From NCBI GenBank assembly GCA_003151475.1, contig PLXQ01000021.1, positions 43,009 to 107,008 of the forward strand: a stretch of DNA of 64,000 nucleotides. The letters run 5' to 3'. A program made the translations under genes and the position numbers. Below, one piece after another: positions 24,646-33,472 of the stretch (position 1 is the stretch's first letter; every line of letters starts with the position of its first letter). Source of the stretch: Acidimicrobiaceae bacterium. Lineage in GTDB: Bacteria; Actinomycetota; Acidimicrobiia; Acidimicrobiales; UBA8190. A model generated the notes under the pieces. It had not been told where the DNA came from. It was given only the letters and a program-made list of their open reading frames with translations, and searched no databases.

Positions 24646-24936
24646 TTAGCTGATGCCGTCCACCAGGAACATACGGGCCGTGGCCGCGCCCCGGCGGATC
24701 GAACGGGCCTCGGCGTAGGCCTCGCTTTCATACCAGTCCACCGCCGCCTTGCTGTCGGGGAATTCCAGGAGGACCGTCCGACCCGCCGGCGCCTCGCCTT
24801 CGAAGACGTGGACATCGCCGCCGCGGACCAGATAACGGCCTCCGGCCGCAATTATGCTGGCGGCGGCGCGCGTCTTGTACTGCTCATATCTTTCGGGATC
24901 AGTGACCTCGCCTTGATAAAAGACGTATGCGGGCAA
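24646..24936 (-). CDS. DUF1330 family small protein, TTG start
   Basis: A 96-residue protein of the dimeric alpha/beta-barrel type. AYVFYQGEVTDPERYEQYKT and LLEFPDSKAAVDWYESEAY match the DUF1330 core, in which the segment around FPD and WY contributes to the pocket. It is often found near catabolic or stress genes; no reaction is established. TTG 24936 is the start because GGAGGT lies five bases upstream; the longer open frame through it is spurious. It is divergent from the LLM oxidoreductase with 93 bases between. Confidence 0.8.
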   Translation of the reverse strand: MPAYVFYQGEVTDPERYEQYKTRAAASIIAAGGRYLVRGGDVHVFEGEAPAGRTVLLEFPDSKAAVDWYESEAYAEARSIRRGAATARMFLVDGIS

Positions 24937-24941
24937 CGTCG

Positions 24942-24947
24942 ACCTCC
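24942..24947 (-). promoter_or_regulatory. Shine-Dalgarno GGAGGT deciding a TTG start
   Basis: GGAGGT on the minus strand lies five bases before TTG 24936, the start of the DUF1330 gene. No ATG or GTG in the same frame has such a site. Confidence 0.7.
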
Positions 24948-25029
24948 TCGTTCTCGGACATGTGACCCACGACACAGAACTGGCCTCTTCGGCTCCACGG
25001 ACACCCTGACACGGAAAGCGGGTTGCGGG

Positions 25030-26049
25030 ATGAAGATCGATACTCAGCTGGCCGGGTTCGAGACGGCAGCGAAAGACGCCCGTCGCCTCGAACGCCTCGG
25101 CCTCGATGGTGCCTTCACCTTCGAGGGGCCCCACGATGTCTTCACCCCGTTGATCCTCGCCGCCGAGGCCACGACCACGCTCGAGCTCCTCACCAATGTG
25201 GCCATCGCCTTCCCCCGCAACCCCGTCCAACTGGCGCACCAGGCCTACGATCTGCAGCTTCTGTCGAAGGGCCGGTTCACGCTCGGTCTGGGCACACAGA
25301 TCAAGGCGCAGATCGAGAAGCGGTACGGCGCCGAGTTCGAGCGACCGGTCGCTCGCATGCGAGAGAAGGTGGCCGCCCTGCGGGCGATCTTCGGCTCGTG
25401 GGAGACGGGCGAGCGTCTCGACTTCCGCGGTGAGTTCTCCTCGCACACCCTGATGCCACCGACCTTCAATCCCGGGCCCAACCCCTACGGCGCACCCCCC
25501 ATCGCCCTCGGAGGTCTGGGACCGCAGATGGTGCGCCTGGCCGCCGAGGTGGCCGACGGGCTGTTGGTGATGCCGTTCAACACGACCACACATTTCCGTG
25601 ACCGGACCCTGCCCGCCATCGAGCAGGGCCTCACCCGCGGTCATCGGGCCCGTTCCGCCCTCCAGGTCACGGCCGAGGTGATCGTCTGCTGCGGGCGCGA
25701 CGAGGCCGAGATCGAGGCGGCACGGACCGGGGTGCGCTTCTTGCTCGCCTTCTACGCGTCGACGCCGGCCTACCGCCCGGTCCTCGAGGTCGAGGGGTGG
25801 CAGGACCTGCAGCCGGAGCTGAACGCGCTGTCCAAGGCCGGGCGCTGGGCCGAGATGCCGGCCCTGATCGACGACGCCATGCTGTCCACGCTGGCCGCTG
25901 TAGGGACGCCCGAGGAAGCGGCGGCCGCCGTGATCGACCGTTTCGGCAGTCACGTCGACCGGGTGGCCTTCTACACGCCGTATCGGGTGGCCGAGGAGAC
26001 GGTGGGCGAGATCGTCGACGCCCTCAAGGCCGCGGTGACCGGAGCGTGA
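25030..26049 (+). CDS. LLM-class F420-dependent oxidoreductase (TIGR03617-like)
   Basis: A 339-residue luciferase-like protein. MKIDTQLAGFETAAKDARR, EGPHDVFTPLILAAE and LLSKGRFTLGLGTQIKAQIE are the barrel features of the F420-dependent LLM class, and VEVADGLLVMPFN-like residues (AAEVADGLLVMPF) complete it. F420 is an actinobacterial cofactor, so the assignment is consistent with the organism, but FMN use cannot be excluded. The start ATG 25030 has no strong Shine-Dalgarno sequence. The next gene, an enoyl-CoA hydratase, overlaps its stop as GTGA, so the two are probably coupled in fatty or cyclic acid catabolism. Confidence 0.82.
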   Translation: MKIDTQLAGFETAAKDARRLERLGLDGAFTFEGPHDVFTPLILAAEATTTLELLTNVAIAFPRNPVQLAHQAYDLQLLSKGRFTLGLGTQIKAQIEKRYGAEFERPVARMREKVAALRAIFGSWETGERLDFRGEFSSHTLMPPTFNPGPNPYGAPPIALGGLGPQMVRLAAEVADGLLVMPFNTTTHFRDRTLPAIEQGLTRGHRARSALQVTAEVIVCCGRDEAEIEAARTGVRFLLAFYASTPAYRPVLEVEGWQDLQPELNALSKAGRWAEMPALIDDAMLSTLAAVGTPEEAAAAVIDRFGSHVDRVAFYTPYRVAEETVGEIVDALKAAVTGA

Positions 26050-26840
26050 CATACGACACGATCCTGTTCGACGTGACCGACGGCGTGGCCACCATCACGC
26101 TCGACCGGCCCGAGGTACGCAACGCCTTCGGAGCGGGTATGGGCGACGAGATAGCCGATGCCTTCCGGCGGTGCGACACCGACGACGACGTCCGGGTGGT
26201 CATCCTCACCGGGACACCACCGGCCTTCTGCGCCGGGGCCGACATGCGAGCGGGAGCAGAGACTTTCGCCAAACGCGACGAGTCGGACTTCAGCGCCGCC
26301 GCCGTCCCCATGCCCGCCTGGGAGATCCGCAAGCTCGTCATCGCCGCCGTGAACGGCCATGCGCTGGGCGTCGGGTTCACGCTCACGCTCCAGTGCGATG
26401 TCCGCATCTTCGCCGCCGACGCCCAGTACGGGATCGTGCAGACGAGACGGGGCGTCATGGGCGACGCCTACTCGCACTGGACGCTGCCCCGGATCGTCGG
26501 ACAGTCGGCCGCCGCCGACATCTTGCTCACGGGACGGACGTTCGACGGGAACGGGGCCCGGGCCCTCGGCGTCTGCAGCCGGGTGCTTCCCTCCGATGAC
26601 GTGCTCCCCGCCGCCCGTGCGCTCGCCCGCGACGTGGCTGTGAACGCCGCCCCTCTCTCGGTGGCGGCCAGCAAGAAGCTGCTGTGGTCGAGCTGGGACA
26701 TGTCGGCCGACGAGGTGGAGCGGCGCGAGACCGCCCTTCACCATGAGCTCATGGGCCATCCCGACGCCGGCGAAGGGGTCATGGCCTATCTGGAGAAACG
26801 GGCGCCGCGGTGGCGGGGCCGGCTGCCGCCGCCCTCGTAG
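26046..26840 (+). CDS. Enoyl-CoA hydratase/isomerase family protein
   Basis: A 264-residue crotonase-fold protein. TLDRPEVRNAFGAGM and PPAFCAGADMRAG give the substrate-binding and oxyanion-hole features, and VNGHALGVGFTLTLQCDVRIF the second oxyanion glycine. At the usual catalytic-Glu site the motif reads TRRGVMGDAYSHWTLPR, so the general acid-base Glu is not obvious, which suggests a non-hydratase reaction. GTG 26046 overlaps the LLM gene stop as GTGA. Its C-terminal 28 codons have a decayed copy at 33473-33556. Confidence 0.85.
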   Translation: MTYDTILFDVTDGVATITLDRPEVRNAFGAGMGDEIADAFRRCDTDDDVRVVILTGTPPAFCAGADMRAGAETFAKRDESDFSAAAVPMPAWEIRKLVIAAVNGHALGVGFTLTLQCDVRIFAADAQYGIVQTRRGVMGDAYSHWTLPRIVGQSAAADILLTGRTFDGNGARALGVCSRVLPSDDVLPAARALARDVAVNAAPLSVAASKKLLWSSWDMSADEVERRETALHHELMGHPDAGEGVMAYLEKRAPRWRGRLPPPS

Positions 26841-26850
26841 CGAGCGTCGG

Positions 26851-28047
26851 TCAGGTTGCGCCCATGCTCAACGGCAGGCTGGTCATGGCCCGCAGGTAGG
26901 GGTCGGTCTGCCACTGGGCCAGGCCGGCCACGGCCAGGGTGGGCAGCGCCACCAGAGCGGCCATGGCGATGGGCGCCACCAGGCGGACGAGCGGAGCACC
27001 GATGCAGAAGTGGATGCCGTCACCGAAGCTGATCTGCGCCGTGTCGTCGCGCTGGATGTTGAAGGTATCGGGATCGGCGAAGGCGGTCGGATCGTGGTCG
27101 GCCGAGCCGAGGACGGCGGTGAGCTTCGTGCCCGCCGGCAGAGCCGTCCCTCCGAGCTTCGTGTCCACCGCCGCCACCCGGTCGACCAGCTGGGCCGGCG
27201 CGTCGATGCGGAGCATCTCCTCGACGGCATTGTGGATCAGGTCGGGTTGGGCGCGCAGCAGCTGCGCCTGATCGGGGTTGTCGAGCAGGTGCACCAGCGC
27301 CGTGCCGATGAGGAAGGTGGTCGACAGGTAACCGGCTACGGCGAAGTCGGAACAGCAGACCTGGACGTCTTCCGCCGTGAGACCGTCGCGCCCACCGATC
27401 GCCTGGCAGAGCTCGCCGATCAGGCCCGGCTGGGGGGTGTGGCGGCACTGGAGGATCCACTCCTCGAAGTAGGTGTTGAGCGCCATGGCACACGTGGCCC
27501 CCAGCGAGCGGAGCGCGATCGACTGGGTGATGTCGTGCGCGGCGGCGATGGTGGCGATCCACTGGAGAAGCACCGGCCAGTGGTCGGCGGGGATGCCCAT
27601 GATGGTGAAGAGGACGGTCGACGGCAAAGGGGTGGCGTAGTCCGACACCAGCTCCCACCGGGCTCCGAGGGAGCCGAGCAGTTTCTCAGCCGTGGCGGTG
27701 GCCACGGCGGGCGCCTGGGCGATGGCCTCCATGAAGAGAGGCTCGAGCACGGCACGAAGCTCGGTGTGGCGCGGCGGATCCGATGAGAAAAGCCCCTCGG
27801 GGAGGTTGGCCCCCATGGAGAACAGTCCCACGGGCGGCGGGGGCGGACCGGGCGGGTTCTTCACGAAGGTGATGCTGTCGTCGAGCATCTGGCGGACGTC
27901 GGCGAAGCGGAAGACCCAGGTGCTGGCGTAGGGCTGGACGACCGAGAGCGGGGCCTGGTCGCGGAACAGGGCGTAGGTCGGATAGGGGTCGGCCAGGAAG
28001 GCGAGGTCGTGCGGGTTGAAGGTGGTGGGATCCCACGTGATGGTCAT
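26851..28047 (-). CDS. Cytochrome P450 lacking the I-helix acid
   Basis: A 398-residue P450. The heme loop ISFGDGIHFCIGAP has Cys348 as thiolate ligand, EEMLRID is the ExxR, and SSDPPRHTELR is the C-helix contact. In the I-helix the usual AGxETT reads AGYLSTT (residues 238-244), so Leu241 replaces the acid and Ser242 the threonine used to protonate dioxygen. That is seen in some P450s that use H2O2 or have special substrates. ATG 28047 overlaps the DyP peroxidase stop as ATGA. No redox partner gene is nearby. Confidence 0.9.
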   Translation of the reverse strand: MTITWDPTTFNPHDLAFLADPYPTYALFRDQAPLSVVQPYASTWVFRFADVRQMLDDSITFVKNPPGPPPPPVGLFSMGANLPEGLFSSDPPRHTELRAVLEPLFMEAIAQAPAVATATAEKLLGSLGARWELVSDYATPLPSTVLFTIMGIPADHWPVLLQWIATIAAAHDITQSIALRSLGATCAMALNTYFEEWILQCRHTPQPGLIGELCQAIGGRDGLTAEDVQVCCSDFAVAGYLSTTFLIGTALVHLLDNPDQAQLLRAQPDLIHNAVEEMLRIDAPAQLVDRVAAVDTKLGGTALPAGTKLTAVLGSADHDPTAFADPDTFNIQRDDTAQISFGDGIHFCIGAPLVRLVAPIAMAALVALPTLAVAGLAQWQTDPYLRAMTSLPLSMGAT

Positions 28048-29483
28048 GGCGCCTCCCCGGCGGCGTTGGCGGTTTTGGCGGCGCTTGCGGTTTTGGCAGA
28101 GAGAGATGCCAGGTAACGGAGACCCCCGATGCCGGGCAGGAAGCAGTAGAGGCTGCCGCGGGTCTCCACGAGGCGGGGCAGGTTGTCGAGGATGATGGGA
28201 TCCCGGGTGTCGGAGGAGCGCATGACGAAGCGGCCGCCGCTGTCGGGTTGGGCGCCGAGAATGGGATCACGGGTTCCGCGCAGGCCCGAGGTGGCCAGAT
28301 CCTGGTTGACCCAGAACCGCTGGATGAATTCGAACTGGCTTTCGATGTCGCCGCAGATGAAGTGCCCGACGAGGCCCCGCTCGGCGTGGTCGGGATGAAG
28401 GGGATCAAAGACGGGGCCATAGGGCATGCCCCGTCTGACGATGCGGCGGCTGTGCGGTTGACCCATGACGAGAGCACCCCGGGGGTTGAGGCGTCGCATG
28501 TGGGCGCCGATCGGGCAACGGAGCCCGATGTCGTCGTCGAAGAAGACGGGATGCGCCGCCGTCGGCGCATAGTCATACGCGTTGATGTGGGCCTCGGACA
28601 CAGGCCCCGGTGCATCGGGCGTCAGCACCAGGGGCGAACCGTTGCGCCAACGGCCGAGCAGCTTGGCCGCCATGAGCTCGGGGGGAAGCTTCCAGTGCTC
28701 GGCCGCCAGAGCCAGGAAGGTCTCGAAGGCCTCGACGTCCTGACGCAGGATGCGAAAGGCCGAGTAGGTGCCGTTGTCGCCCAGCACGGGCGGGATGGCG
28801 GCGAGGAAGTTGCCTCGGTAGTGGTTGCGGTAGTCCCGTCCGAGCAGGAAGTCGCCGGTGGGGACGGTGGGCTGCAGATCCTCGGGGCGCTGTCCCGGGG
28901 TGCCGTCGATCCACGGCTGGGAGATGCCGTCTTTGTAGCCGAAGTGCACCGCTCCCCCGGGTAACGCCGTGGCGTCGTGGTGGAAGACCTCGACGATGGC
29001 GTCGGCGGCGAACTGGTCGCGCAGTTGTCGGGAGCGGTCCTCGAGCGCCGGCGCGTTGCCGGTGCCCAGTGAGATGAGGAGGTGGACGGCCCCGGTTGCG
29101 GGCCCGCCCAGGATCCACCGGCCCGGCGCGCTGGTGCCGATATCACCCAGTCCCACGTCCGTCGGACTGGTCGGTGGCAAAGACGAACGCGCCGCCGAGC
29201 CCTGTCGGAAGGCCAACGGAAACGCCGCCAGCATGGCCGGCGGCACGCCGCAGGCGCTGAGCCCGGCGCTCGTGAGTCCCACGTTCAGGCAGTAGGCGGG
29301 CTTGTGTGTCCACGGCGCCGCCGTGGTCACCTGCGGACAGGCGGTCTCGTCACCGCTCGTGACGGCGGCGAGCAGCGCCCCGGCGGCGGCGGGGGTCGGC
29401 GCGGAGAGGGCGAAGTGGCGGGCGTGGCCGGCGCGGTAGCCGCGAAGGATATTGGCCTGGATGTCGGCGAGGTCGGGCGTCAT
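28044..29483 (-). CDS. Dyp-type heme peroxidase
   Basis: A 479-residue DyP peroxidase. GYKDGISQP (Asp185) is the GxxDG acid site above the heme, GAHMRRLNP (His328) the proximal ligand, and SRRIVRRGMPYG carries the distal Arg. There is no signal peptide, so it is cytoplasmic. The C-terminus ends in Ala/Lys/Thr repeats, not an encapsulin-loading peptide. It uses H2O2 to oxidise organic or phenolic substrates. It is the middle gene of the unit small protein - DyP - P450, and its stop overlaps the P450 start. Confidence 0.92.
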   Translation of the reverse strand: MTPDLADIQANILRGYRAGHARHFALSAPTPAAAGALLAAVTSGDETACPQVTTAAPWTHKPAYCLNVGLTSAGLSACGVPPAMLAAFPLAFRQGSAARSSLPPTSPTDVGLGDIGTSAPGRWILGGPATGAVHLLISLGTGNAPALEDRSRQLRDQFAADAIVEVFHHDATALPGGAVHFGYKDGISQPWIDGTPGQRPEDLQPTVPTGDFLLGRDYRNHYRGNFLAAIPPVLGDNGTYSAFRILRQDVEAFETFLALAAEHWKLPPELMAAKLLGRWRNGSPLVLTPDAPGPVSEAHINAYDYAPTAAHPVFFDDDIGLRCPIGAHMRRLNPRGALVMGQPHSRRIVRRGMPYGPVFDPLHPDHAERGLVGHFICGDIESQFEFIQRFWVNQDLATSGLRGTRDPILGAQPDSGGRFVMRSSDTRDPIILDNLPRLVETRGSLYCFLPGIGGLRYLASLSAKTASAAKTANAAGEAP

Positions 29484-29504
29484 CGGTGGCTTCTCCCCCG
29501 GTCG

Positions 29505-29993
29505 CTACGCGGCACCGGCGGCGGTCAGGATGTCGATCAGGGTGAGGTCGGGATAGGCCGACCAGACACCGGCTCGGGCCACGTTGTGGTTCTGGACGTA
29601 CCGCACGAACTCCACCGGGTAGGCCGTCACCGGCAACGGCGAGGCGTCGCGCATGTAGGTGAGGATCTCGGTGAAGACGTCACCGAGGACGGCCACGAAA
29701 TCCATGATGTACGAGTCCAGATCTCCGTCGTAGGAGGTGACCACCAGGAGACTGGTGCCGTCGGGCATAGGCAGGAACCGGGCGAAGTGGATGTAGTGAA
29801 GGGCCGTGAGCGCCTGGTAGACGACCGGCTTGGCCGCCGTGATGGCGGCCATGAGCGCCGGCATCTGGGCCGGGTTCTTGAGCGGCATGATCAGATTCAG
29901 ACCGCTCTGCACCTGGTTCTCGAGCGACAGGCTCACCGAGGGAGCGGCGGGCACGGGGACCACCGTGTGGACGTCGATCTCCCTGAGGAACAT
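29505..29993 (-). CDS. Conserved hypothetical upstream of DyP peroxidase
   Basis: A 162-residue soluble protein. YIHFARFLPMPDG, LLVVTSYDGDLDSYIMDFV and ALMAAITAAKP are its clearest blocks. The strand-helix pattern with HFARF and TSYDGD recalls ferredoxin-like alpha/beta-barrel proteins, and I have the impression it is often found near DyP peroxidases, but I cannot name the family. ATG 29993 has GGAGG seven bases upstream. It starts the operon that continues with the DyP peroxidase 21 bases later. A role in binding or delivering the shared substrate is inference. Confidence 0.6.
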   Translation of the reverse strand: MFLREIDVHTVVPVPAAPSVSLSLENQVQSGLNLIMPLKNPAQMPALMAAITAAKPVVYQALTALHYIHFARFLPMPDGTSLLVVTSYDGDLDSYIMDFVAVLGDVFTEILTYMRDASPLPVTAYPVEFVRYVQNHNVARAGVWSAYPDLTLIDILTAAGAA

Positions 29994-30049
29994 GGGTATT
30001 CCTCCGCTGTGAGCGGGCCGGCCACGCCGGGCGTGAGTGAGTGGCGGTA

Positions 30050-30055
30050 ACCCTA
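30050..30055 (-). promoter_or_regulatory. Possible -10 element of the DyP-P450 operon
   Basis: TAGGGT on the minus strand, 57 bases before ATG 29993. No -35 is convincing. Tentative. Confidence 0.25.
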
Positions 30056-30124
30056 CTAAGGAGGCTGCTCGAGCGACGGGGCGAATGGGCGCGTCCTCGC
30101 CTACCCTGTTGTCCTTCCGGCGGG

Positions 30125-30132
30125 GGAGGTGA
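30125..30132 (+). promoter_or_regulatory. Shine-Dalgarno GGAGGTGA deciding a TTG start
   Basis: GGAGGTGA at 30125-30132 is close to the ideal anti-16S match and lies three bases before TTG 30136, start of the large cyclase-ATPase gene. Confidence 0.7.
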
Positions 30133-30135
30133 TTT

Positions 30136-33100
30136 TTGACCACTGAATTCGTGGCGATCCTTTTCACCGACGTGGTGGGATCGACGGAGTTGTCCCAGCG
30201 CCTGTCGATTGAGGAGGCGGACGAGGTCCGCCGGGGGCACTTCTCGATCCTGCGCCAGGCGTTGACCGAAGCCGGCGGGAGCGAGGTGAAGAACCTGGGG
30301 GACGGGCTGATGGTGGCCTTCTCCACCGCCTCGGCCGCCATGGCCTGTGCCGTGGCCATGCAACAGGGCGTGGAACGCGACAACCGTGGGCGGGTGCCGA
30401 CGGTCGGCCTGCGGGTGGGGCTGAGCGGGGGCGAAGTCAGCCGGGAGGACGACGACTACTTCGGTGACCCGGTGATCGAGGCGGCCCGGCTGTGCGCCGC
30501 CTGCGGGAGCGGGCAGGTCCTGGCGGCCGATGTGATGCGGTTGATGGCGGGTCGCCGCAACCGCCACGAATGGCGGCCGTGCGGACCGATGACCTTGAAG
30601 GGCCTGCCCGAGGCCGTCGAGACCATCGAGGTGGTGTGGACACCGCTCGGCGGTGTTGACGCCGGCGCTGTTCCTCTGCCCGGGCGTCTGGCCGTGCGAC
30701 CAGCCGTCGGTGTGGTGGGGCGCGCCGGAGAGATACAAGCGATGACCGAGGCGACCAAGCGGGTGGTCAACGGGGAAGGGCGCGAGGTCGTGCTGCTCTC
30801 GGGCGAAGCCGGCCTGGGCAAGACCACCCTGATGGCCGAAGTGGCCCGGGCCGCCTACGAGAGCGGGGCGGCTGTGCTGTTCGGCCACTGCGAAGAGGAC
30901 CTGGCCACGCCGTATCAGCTCTTCGCCGAGGCTCTCGGGCACTACGTCACCCACGCCCCCGAGGATCTGCTGCTGGCCCACGTGGAAACGCACGGGTCGG
31001 AGCTGTCCCGGCTCGTGCCCGCTCTGGCCCGCCGGATCCCGGGTCTGCCTCCGTCCCAGGCTACCGACGCCGACACCGAGCGCTATCTGCTCTTCGCCGC
31101 CGTGGTGGGCCTTCTGTCCATGGTGTCGCAGCACGAAGCGGTCGTGCTCATTCTCGACGACCTCCAATGGGCCGACGAGGGGAGCCTGCTGCTGCTTCGT
31201 CACCTGGCGGGAGCCGAGCAGGCGATGCGGGTGCTCGTGCTCGGGACCTATCGCGACACCGAGCTGGCCCAGGCCCATGCGCTGCGCGACACCCTGGGCG
31301 CGCTCCGGCGGCACAGCGGGGTCAGTCGTATCGAACTCGACGGTTTCGACGATGCCGCCGTTCTCGCCTTCATGGAGGCCGCCGCCGGTCAGACATTGGA
31401 CGAGACCGGCGTGAGCCTCGCCCGTGCCGTGCACCGCGAGACCGATGGCAACCCCTTCTTCGTGAGCGAGCTGCTGCGGCACCTATCGGATACCGGGGCC
31501 ATCTTCCAAGACGCCTCCGGACGCTGGGTGACCGCCGATGCGCCCGATCAGCTGGCTCTGCCCGACAGCGTGCGGGAGGTGATCGGTGGCCGGGTGGTGC
31601 GGCTGGGGCACAACGCCGAGCGGGTCCTCTCGGTGGGGGCCGTGATCGGCCGGGACTTCGATGTGGACGTCTTAGCCCGGGCGACCCAGACGTCGGATGA
31701 CGAGTTGCTCGACATCCTCGATGCCGCCGCCGCCGTGGCTCTCGTGCGCGAGGCGGCCGACACGCCCGGCCGCTTCAGCTTCGCCCACGCCTTGATCCAG
31801 CACACGTTGTACGAGGACCTGGGTCCGAGCAGGCGGGCCCGGATCCATCGGGTGGTGGCCGAATCTCTGGAAGAGCTCTGCGGTGGCCGGCCCGGGGTGC
31901 GGATCGGCGAACTGGCCCGGCACTGGGTGAGCGCCGGACAGCTGACCGACCTGACCAAGGCCATCAGTTACTCCCGGCAGGCGGGCGACGCCGCCCTCGA
32001 GGCTCTTGCCCCCGCCGACGCCCTGCGTTACTTCGCCCAGGGTCTCGAACTCTCGGGCCGCGCCGCCGAGCCCAATCCGGTTCTCGGACTCGACCTGAGC
32101 ATCGGACTGGGCATCGCTCAGCGGCAGACCGGTGACCCGGCCTTCCGCGACACCCTGCTCGGCGCGGCGCGCCGGGCGGGCGATCTGGGCGACACCGACC
32201 GCCTAGCGGCGGCCGCCCTGGCCACCAACCGGGGCTTCTTCAGTAACACCGGGATCACCGACACCGACAAGGTGGAGGTTTTGGAGATGGCTCTCGAGAG
32301 GCTCCCGGCCGGCCACGGCGACCGGGCGCTCGTACTCGCCACCTTGTGTTCCGAGCTCGCCTATCTGGGCCCGTTCGAGCGGCTGCAGGCACTGGCCGAC
32401 GAGTCGCTGGCCTTGGCCGAGGCTTCGGGCGACGATGCCGTGATCGTGCGGGTGTTGAACAACGTGATCTACCCGCTGATGGTTCCGCCGCTGTTCGAGC
32501 TGTCGCTGGCCCGGACGGCCGATGCCCTGGCGCGCGCTGAGCGGGTGGGTGACCCGTTCCAGCTTTTCTTCTCCGGCGTGTGGCGCGCCGTGGCGGCGGC
32601 ACGGGCCGGGACGATCGACGAGGCGGACCGTTGTCTCAAGATGATGGCAGCCCTGGCCGAGCGGCTGGACCAGCCGCTGCTGAGCTGGATGTCCACCTAT
32701 CAACAGGCCTGGCAAGCGCAGATCGCCGGGGACACCGATCGGGCCGAGCAGTTGACCGTCGAGGCACTGCAGATCGGCACCGACGGGGGCCAACCCGACG
32801 CCGCTGTGTTCTTCGGCTCGCAACTGGTCCCCGTGAACCTCCAACGCGGGACGATGGGCGACCTGGTACCCCTGGTGGAGCAGATGGTGGCTGAAGCCCC
32901 CGATGTGGCGGGGACGTTGACCGCCGCGCTCGCTCTGGCCCACACCGAGGCGGACAACACCGAGGGGGCCCGGGAGCGACTGGAGGATCTGGCCTCGGCC
33001 CACTTCGAGCTTCCCCTGGATCCGTTGTGGCTGACGGGAATGGTCTTCTACGCCGAAGCGGCCATGGCCTGCGGGGACCCGAGGTACGCCGGGCCGCTGT

Positions 33101-33447
33101 TCGAGCAGCTCGCTCCGTGGGCCGATCAGTGGTGCACGGTGGGCACGTGCACGGCGGAAGGCCCCGTCAGTCACTGCCTCGGTGGCCTGGCCACCGTGCT
33201 CGGCCGCTTCGACGAGGCCGATGCCTACTTCGCCCAGTCGGCCGCGACCAGCGAAGAGATGGGGGCCAAGTTCTTCGGGGCATGGACGGAGCTGATGTGG
33301 GGCCGGATGTTGATCGAGCGCCGGGGGCCGGGCGACGCCCGCAGAGCGCGGGAGCTTCTCGGCCGGGCGCAGGCCGACGCGGCCAGCCACGGGTACAGGA
33401 ACGTCGAGCGCCGCGCCACGGACGCGCTGCTGCTTCTGGACAGCTGA
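30136..33447 (+). CDS. Class III cyclase domain fused to AAA ATPase and TPR-like repeats
   Basis: A 1103-residue multidomain protein. Residues 1-175 are a class III nucleotide cyclase: Asp12 (FTDVVGST) and Asp56 (NLGDG) bind metals, but the transition-state Asn is Ile114 in VIEAARL; Arg118 remains. Residues 190-530 form an AAA/STAND-type ATPase with Walker A GEAGLGKTT (223-231) and Walker B VVLILDDLQWAD (336-347). Residues about 560-1090 are helical repeats of TPR type. This is the actinobacterial cyclase-ATPase-TPR arrangement, a presumed signal sensor switch. There is no DNA-binding domain at the C-terminus. TTG start, see the Shine-Dalgarno entry. Confidence 0.88.
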   Translation: MTTEFVAILFTDVVGSTELSQRLSIEEADEVRRGHFSILRQALTEAGGSEVKNLGDGLMVAFSTASAAMACAVAMQQGVERDNRGRVPTVGLRVGLSGGEVSREDDDYFGDPVIEAARLCAACGSGQVLAADVMRLMAGRRNRHEWRPCGPMTLKGLPEAVETIEVVWTPLGGVDAGAVPLPGRLAVRPAVGVVGRAGEIQAMTEATKRVVNGEGREVVLLSGEAGLGKTTLMAEVARAAYESGAAVLFGHCEEDLATPYQLFAEALGHYVTHAPEDLLLAHVETHGSELSRLVPALARRIPGLPPSQATDADTERYLLFAAVVGLLSMVSQHEAVVLILDDLQWADEGSLLLLRHLAGAEQAMRVLVLGTYRDTELAQAHALRDTLGALRRHSGVSRIELDGFDDAAVLAFMEAAAGQTLDETGVSLARAVHRETDGNPFFVSELLRHLSDTGAIFQDASGRWVTADAPDQLALPDSVREVIGGRVVRLGHNAERVLSVGAVIGRDFDVDVLARATQTSDDELLDILDAAAAVALVREAADTPGRFSFAHALIQHTLYEDLGPSRRARIHRVVAESLEELCGGRPGVRIGELARHWVSAGQLTDLTKAISYSRQAGDAALEALAPADALRYFAQGLELSGRAAEPNPVLGLDLSIGLGIAQRQTGDPAFRDTLLGAARRAGDLGDTDRLAAAALATNRGFFSNTGITDTDKVEVLEMALERLPAGHGDRALVLATLCSELAYLGPFERLQALADESLALAEASGDDAVIVRVLNNVIYPLMVPPLFELSLARTADALARAERVGDPFQLFFSGVWRAVAAARAGTIDEADRCLKMMAALAERLDQPLLSWMSTYQQAWQAQIAGDTDRAEQLTVEALQIGTDGGQPDAAVFFGSQLVPVNLQRGTMGDLVPLVEQMVAEAPDVAGTLTAALALAHTEADNTEGARERLEDLASAHFELPLDPLWLTGMVFYAEAAMACGDPRYAGPLFEQLAPWADQWCTVGTCTAEGPVSHCLGGLATVLGRFDEADAYFAQSAATSEEMGAKFFGAWTELMWGRMLIERRGPGDARRARELLGRAQADAASHGYRNVERRATDALLLLDS

Positions 33448-33453
33448 CGTCTC

Positions 33454-33470
33454 CCGGCCGGCGGGGCCGG
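33454..33470. terminator. Hairpin between convergent cyclase genes
   Basis: CCGGCC, 5-base loop, GGCCGG lies between the stop codons of the two convergent genes. There is no T run. It may terminate both. Confidence 0.45.
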
Positions 33471-33472
33471 TG

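Noticed and set aside
28047..28110. Encapsulin cargo-loading peptide at the DyP C-terminus
   Set aside because: The end is Ala/Lys/Thr repeats without the hydrophobic loading motif, and no encapsulin gene is in the window.
29680..31482. A 600-codon minus-strand open frame opposite the large cyclase-ATPase gene
   Set aside because: No domain, composition of a shadow frame, and the plus-strand gene is certain.
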